Positions 59,231 through 64,000 of a stretch of 64,000 nucleotides of DNA are shown in pieces (the stretch's first letter is position 1; every line of letters begins with the position of its first letter). The DNA comes from Rubrivivax gelatinosus (GTDB lineage: Bacteria; Pseudomonadota; Gammaproteobacteria; Burkholderiales; Burkholderiaceae_C). A model generated the notes under the pieces. The model saw nothing but the letters and a program-made list of their open reading frames with translations, did not search any database and was not told where the DNA came from. The DNA lies in NCBI RefSeq assembly GCF_004340905.1, contig NZ_SLXD01000017.1, positions 1-64,000 of the forward strand. The letters are read 5' to 3'. A program made the translations under genes and the position numbers.

Positions 59231-59691
59231 GACAGGTCTTCCAGCAGGTTCGCCATCTCGACGGCGACGCGCGCGGCGTCGCGGCCCTTGTCCTCGGCAC
59301 GGGCCCAGGCCTGGGCTTCGTTCTCGACGGTCAGGATGGCGTTGGCAATGGGGAGGCGGTGGTCCAGCGCGACGCGCGTGACGCCCGCGCCGCTTTCGTT
59401 GGCCACCAGTTCGAAGTGGTAGGTCTCGCCGCGGATGATGCAGCCCAGCGCGACCAGCGCGTCGTAGCCGCCCGAGGCGGCCAGCGCGGCCAGCACCACC
59501 GGCACCTCGAGCGCGCCGGGCACGGTGACTTCGCGCACGTCGGCCGCGTCCACGTCCAGGCGCGCCAGCTCGGCGCGGCAGGCCTCGGCCAGCGCGGCGG
59601 TGATCGGGTCGTTGAAACGCGCCCGCACGATGGCGATGCGCAGGCCGCTGCCGTCGAGATCGGCGGCCTGGCCCTGTTCGGCGTTCTGCAT
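59227..59691 (-). CDS. ribH: 6,7-dimethyl-8-ribityllumazine synthase
   Basis: A 154-residue enzyme. [55 protein letters not shown] and [20 protein letters not shown] are the conserved active-site segments. It joins 3,4-dihydroxybutanone 4-phosphate (from RibBA) to the pyrimidine from RibD/RibA to form lumazine, the substrate of riboflavin synthase. It sits nine bases after ribBA. It assembles as a capsid-like or pentameric oligomer in known cases. Confidence 0.96.
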   Translation of the reverse strand: MQNAEQGQAADLDGSGLRIAIVRARFNDPITAALAEACRAELARLDVDAADVREVTVPGALEVPVVLAALAASGGYDALVALGCIIRGETYHFELVANESGAGVTRVALDHRLPIANAILTVENEAQAWARAEDKGRDAARVAVEMANLLEDLS

Positions 59692-59699
59692 GGTGCTCC

Positions 59700-60797
<1,098 letters not shown>

Positions 60798-60847
60798 CGT
60801 GGAATTGTAGGCGTCGCTCCCGGCGCGGCCCGGACAGGCAAACGAAA

Positions 60848-60873
60848 GGGCGGGCGCCTCGCGGCGCCCGCCC
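60848..60873 (-). terminator. rho-independent terminator after the PEP-CTERM gene
   Basis: GGGCGGGCGCC (60848-60858) pairs perfectly with GGCGCCCGCCC (60863-60873) around TCGC. On the minus strand TTTCGTTT follows. It lies 30-55 bases after the stop of the PEP-CTERM gene and before ribBA, so it probably separates the two units. Confidence 0.8.
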
Positions 60874-60902
60874 GTGAAATCGAGCCGCCCGCGGCGGCGG
60901 CG

Positions 60903-61706
60903 TCAGCCCTGGCGGCGGCGGCGTGCCACCGCGGCACCGGCCAGCGCGAAGGCGGCCAGCGCCAGCGAGGCCGGCTCGGGCACCTCCGACGGCGGCTGGG
61001 CCGCCGTGGTCGCGACCAGCAGGTCGTCGAAGCCCAGCGCGTCGGCGTCGGCACCCTGGTTCTGGGTGATCGTGATGACGATCTCGCTGAAGGCCGTCTC
61101 GAGGTCGACGATGCCCCAGAAGATCAGGCTGCCGTTGGTCGAGTCGGGGTCGGTGTCGGCGGTGGTGGTGAGCGAGCCCCGGCTGCCGGTGCCGCCGCCG
61201 GTCTCGCCGTAGACGTCGTAGTCCTCGCCGTTGACGGTCACCGTCAGCAGGCCGTCGAAGTCGCCGACGTCGGTCGCGTAGAAGCCGAAGGCGTTGATCG
61301 CGGTGGCGAAAGTCAGCGTGAAGGAACGCGAGCTTTCCCAGAAATACTGGCCCTCGGGCGTGGTGTTGAAACGCCCGGAGCTGACGCCGCCGTCGTCGAA
61401 GGTCTCCTGGCCGATCTGGCTGCGGCCTTGCACGTCGGCCACCGACAGGCCCGCCTTGCCGCCGAACAGGGTCGCCGGCGTCGAGCGGTACTCGTAGCTC
61501 TCGAAGCTCTCGCCCGCGACCGTGCCGCTCTTCAGGTCGGACAGGAACTGGGAGCGAACCGCATAGGACTCGCCATCGGTCGGCACCTGGCCCTGCGGGC
61601 TTTCGTCGAAGCCGTAATAGGTCGTCGGCACCGCGAGCGCCGCGCCCGCGAAGAACAGCGAACACGCGGTCAGCGCGAACCGTGCACAGCGTTGGATGGA
61701 GACCAT
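60903..61706 (-). CDS. PEP-CTERM sorted exoprotein
   Basis: A 267-residue secreted protein. A signal peptide (FALTACSLFFAGAALA) is followed by about 210 residues of beta-rich, Asp/Gly/Thr-rich sequence without recognisable catalytic motifs (FGFYATDVGDFDGLLTVTVN). The C-terminus is VPEPASLALAAFALAGAAVA followed by RRRR, the PEP-CTERM sorting signal handled by an exosortase/EpsH in exopolysaccharide-forming bacteria. Its terminator at 60848 closes the unit. Gene-poor flanks suggest an independent gene inserted between ribD and ribBA. Confidence 0.9.
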   Translation of the reverse strand: MVSIQRCARFALTACSLFFAGAALAVPTTYYGFDESPQGQVPTDGESYAVRSQFLSDLKSGTVAGESFESYEYRSTPATLFGGKAGLSVADVQGRSQIGQETFDDGGVSSGRFNTTPEGQYFWESSRSFTLTFATAINAFGFYATDVGDFDGLLTVTVNGEDYDVYGETGGGTGSRGSLTTTADTDPDSTNGSLIFWGIVDLETAFSEIVITITQNQGADADALGFDDLLVATTAAQPPSEVPEPASLALAAFALAGAAVARRRRQG

Positions 61707-61795
61707 CGATCGAGACCCTCCTCACGAGCGGCACCCGGACGGCGCAACCCCTCGAAACGATGATAGCGACGCCCCCCTAGGAGGCATCCCCCCAT

Positions 61796-62896
61796 TCACA
61801 TGGCACGCAGCAGCAGGCGCAGGTCATCCCCGACACGGGTGGTGCCGGCAAAGGTGAAGCGCAGGCCCTGGGCGAGGCTGTCGTAGGGCCCCAGCGCCGC
61901 CATGCCGCGCCCGGCACCGAGCAGCACAGGCGCGGCGTAGACGAGCAGCTCGTCGACCCGGCCGGTGGCGAGCAGCGCCGCGTTGAGGCGGGCGCCGGCT
62001 TCGACGTGCAGTTCGTTGACGCCCAGCGCCGCGAGATCGGCCAGCACCGCGGCCAGGTCCACCTGGCCGTCGGCGCCGGGGCGGGCGTGCAGTTCGGCGC
62101 CCGCCAGGCGCAGCGGGTGCGTGTCGGCCGGCTGCGCGGCGGCGTGGAAGACCCGGCAGCGCCCCGGCGGCGCGAGCAGCCGCGCGGTGGCCGGCAGGCG
62201 CAGCCGCGAGTCGACGAGCACGCGCATCGGCTGCAGCGCGGTCGGCACCAGGCGCACGTCCAGCCGCGGGTCGTCGGCCAGCGCGGTGCCGATGCCGGTC
62301 AGCACGGCGCCGGCACGCCGGCGCCAGGCGTGGCCGTCGGCGCGCGCCTGGGCGCCGGTGATCCACTGGCTGGCGCCGTTGGGCAGCGCGGTGCGGCCGT
62401 CCAGCGAGGCGGCGATCTTCATGCGCACCCAGGGGCGGCCACGCTCGACACGCGAGAAGAAGCCGATGTTGAGCTCACGCGCGGCCGTGGCGATGTCCGC
62501 GTCGGCCATCTCGACCTGCACGCCGGCGGCGCGCAGCCGCGCGATGCCCGCGCCGGCGACCTGCGGGAACGGGTCGCCGACCGCGACGACGACGCGCGCG
62601 ACGCCCGCGGCCACCAGCGCGTCGCAGCACGGCGGCGTGCGGCCGTGGTGGGCGCAGGGCTCCAGCGTGACCCAGGCGGTGGCGCCGCGCAGCGCGTGGC
62701 CGGCGGCCGCCGCGTCGCGCAGCGCCATCACCTCGGCGTGGGCTTCGCCGGCACGCTGGGTCGCACCGCGGCCGAGCACGCGGCCGTCTTCGTGGCCGAT
62801 GACGCAGCCGACACGCGGGTTGGGGTCGCTGAGGCCGATCGAGCCCTCGGCGAGGGCGAGGGCTTCGAACAAACGGGTGCGGTCCAGCGGAGACAT
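61796..62896 (-). CDS. ribD: bifunctional riboflavin biosynthesis deaminase/reductase RibD
   Basis: A 366-residue enzyme. The N-terminal deaminase has the zinc motif His53-Ala-Glu55 (GEAHAEVMAL) and Cys81/Cys90 (LEPCAHHGRTPPCCDALV). From ~150 the reductase domain reads VRMKIAASLDGRTALPNG, GIGTALADDPRLDVRLVP and ELHVEAGARLNAAL. It converts the GTP cyclohydrolase II product in two steps. No riboflavin synthase gene follows; a PEP-CTERM gene does. Confidence 0.95.
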   Translation of the reverse strand: MSPLDRTRLFEALALAEGSIGLSDPNPRVGCVIGHEDGRVLGRGATQRAGEAHAEVMALRDAAAAGHALRGATAWVTLEPCAHHGRTPPCCDALVAAGVARVVVAVGDPFPQVAGAGIARLRAAGVQVEMADADIATAARELNIGFFSRVERGRPWVRMKIAASLDGRTALPNGASQWITGAQARADGHAWRRRAGAVLTGIGTALADDPRLDVRLVPTALQPMRVLVDSRLRLPATARLLAPPGRCRVFHAAAQPADTHPLRLAGAELHARPGADGQVDLAAVLADLAALGVNELHVEAGARLNAALLATGRVDELLVYAAPVLLGAGRGMAALGPYDSLAQGLRFTFAGTTRVGDDLRLLLRAM

Positions 62897-62942
62897 CGGC
62901 GCGGGGTGGGTCCAGGCAGCGGCAGCTTGCCGCGCCGCGATG

Positions 62943-64000
62943 CTAAGACGTCGTCGTCGGCACCGGCTCGGGTTCGGGCTGGTGTTCGAGCGTCTTGGTC
63001 ATCGGCGCCGTGTCGGGGTCGTCGTCCGGACAGGCGAAACGGTTGCTGCCGTCACCGGCGCTGATGACGAGGAAGTTCTGGTTCGTCAGCGCGCCGACGA
63101 CGTCGACGTAGTCCAGCGGGTGGTCGATGTTGCGCGGCGGGCGCGGCATGGGCGTGTAGCGGCAGACGCGCAGCTTGTCGGCGTCCCTCAGGGTGCCGGG
63201 CACGTCGTCGCGCGGCAGCGTCGCAAGCTTGCTCAGTTGCAGTGTCGAACGCCCCGACCAGGTCGTGCTGGCCGAGGCCAGCGGCACGGCGCAGTAGTAG
63301 GCGACGTAGCCCGCAAAGACCCGGTGCAGGCAGTCGACGACCGGCGGCAGCGGTGAGCCGGTGCGCTGCACGGTGACGAAGGGCGCGGGCATGTCCGGGA
63401 TCGAGTCCTGGTCGGCTTCCGACAAGGACGGCGGCACTTCGGCCAGTTCGGGTGTCGGCGATTGGCCCGTGGCAAAACGCACGTAGCCCGACAGCAGGTA
63501 GGCGTTGCTCGCGACGCAGGGTGTCGACGGCATGCAGATGCTGACGATGACGCCCGTCAGGTTGTTGAAGACCCAGGACACGCCGCCGCTGTCCGGCAGC
63601 CGGAAGGTGCTGGTGCTGCCGCCCTCGTCGAGCTCCGCCTCGGACGGGATCGCCGGATGGCGCCCCCCGGGCAAGGCCAGGCCGGTCGTGTTGCCGGGCA
63701 TGAACAGCGCGCCCGACAGGTCCGGCGGCGTGCCGGCGATGAAGGTGGCGAAATCGACCCACTGGTTGTCGTTCTCGGCACGCCGGTCGCGCCAGGCCAC
63801 CTTCAGCTCGACCATCTTCGCGCGGCCGGCCTCCGGCTCGAGTTCGGTCACGGTCTGGTACAGCGTGAACTCGGTGTTCGCGAGCGCGGTGGGCATCGGC
63901 TGGCCCGGTGCGGTGGCGATCGTCGACTCGTAGCTGACGCCGTTCGCACCGTCGAGCGAGCGGTAGCCGCGCAGTATCTCCAGGCGCTCCTGCGCGATGC
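62943..64000 (-). CDS. PilV-like type IV pilus prepilin, partial (5' end outside the window)
   Basis: The minus-strand frame is open to the window edge and continues past the internal Met at 63896. Upstream of it, translation gives AQERLEILRGYRSLDGANG, a typical stretch following the membrane helix of a pseudopilin, and VTELEPEAGRAKMVELKVAW fits PilV. The visible ~350 residues are a globular domain with several Cys (VSICMPSTPCVAS, VVDCLHR, YYCAVPL) and an acidic Pro-rich tail (DDDPDTAPMTKTLEHQPEPE). The N-terminal methylated helix is expected just beyond base 64000. The large extracellular part is much longer than in classic PilV (about 180). Confidence 0.6.
   Translation of the reverse strand, partial: IAQERLEILRGYRSLDGANGVSYESTIATAPGQPMPTALANTEFTLYQTVTELEPEAGRAKMVELKVAWRDRRAENDNQWVDFATFIAGTPPDLSGALFMPGNTTGLALPGGRHPAIPSEAELDEGGSTSTFRLPDSGGVSWVFNNLTGVIVSICMPSTPCVASNAYLLSGYVRFATGQSPTPELAEVPPSLSEADQDSIPDMPAPFVTVQRTGSPLPPVVDCLHRVFAGYVAYYCAVPLASASTTWSGRSTLQLSKLATLPRDDVPGTLRDADKLRVCRYTPMPRPPRNIDHPLDYVDVVGALTNQNFLVISAGDGSNRFACPDDDPDTAPMTKTLEHQPEPEPVPTTTS

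Noticed and set aside
61707-61795. FMN riboswitch ahead of riboflavin genes
   Set aside because: I looked for the conserved FMN aptamer segments near ribD and ribBA and did not see them; only short GC hairpins are present.

Overview
The window looks like chromosome of a high-GC betaproteobacterium of the order Burkholderiales. I would guess the Rubrivivax/Leptothrix/Roseateles side, from codon and base composition, the RibBA with a degenerate second domain, a PEP-CTERM protein, UrtA-E urea transport genes, the ribBA-ribH-nusB gene order and abundant 'CCCTCACCCC / GGGGTGAGGG' palindromic repeats. No rRNA, tRNA, CRISPR array or integrase gene was found. The genus is inference only.

Layout. Bases 489-4272 carry a truncated NERD-nuclease gene followed by a base-composition island: a CBASS-type anti-phage operon (a Cap15-like two-TM beta-barrel effector and a CD-NTase), with two unusual downstream genes (YaaC family and nucleoside 2-deoxyribosyltransferase-like). 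Bases 4361-9927 are scarred accessory sequence: a divergent EamA exporter/LysR pair, a 211-bp palindromic element, a decayed duplicate of the neighbouring alcohol dehydrogenase, and two antitoxin genes whose toxin partners are both broken. Bases 9981-15746 hold urtEDCBA (minus strand), with two copies of one palindromic repeat family, one of them translated as part of UrtC. Bases 15884-20759 hold adenine deaminase, a membrane protein, a DODA-type dioxygenase and an FtsX-like permease.

Bases 20767-35425 (minus strand) are a chemosensory cluster read from a good FliA-type promoter at 35522-35548: a CheZ-like protein, CheY, CheA, three MCPs, CheW, a fourth MCP, then a multi-PAS hybrid histidine kinase. 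A divergent REC-histidine kinase, a LuxR-type response regulator and a degenerate EgtB/SenA-like protein (35640-38627) lie on the plus strand. Bases 38652-48290 hold a TerB-like protein, a Na+/Ca2+ exchanger-like transporter, a TonB-dependent receptor, a ModE/PBP-like regulator, an ABC-2 exporter pair and a GspE/PilB-type ATPase.

Bases 48513-64000 hold a fused hydantoinase/oxoprolinase, a lipid A-modification pair (EptA-like plus a PAP2 phosphatase), pyroglutamyl peptidase, the ybgC-tolQRA cell-envelope genes (no tolB/pal next to them), an aminotransferase, nusB, the riboflavin genes ribH/ribBA/ribD with a PEP-CTERM gene where riboflavin synthase might be expected, and a partial PilV-like prepilin gene running off the window.
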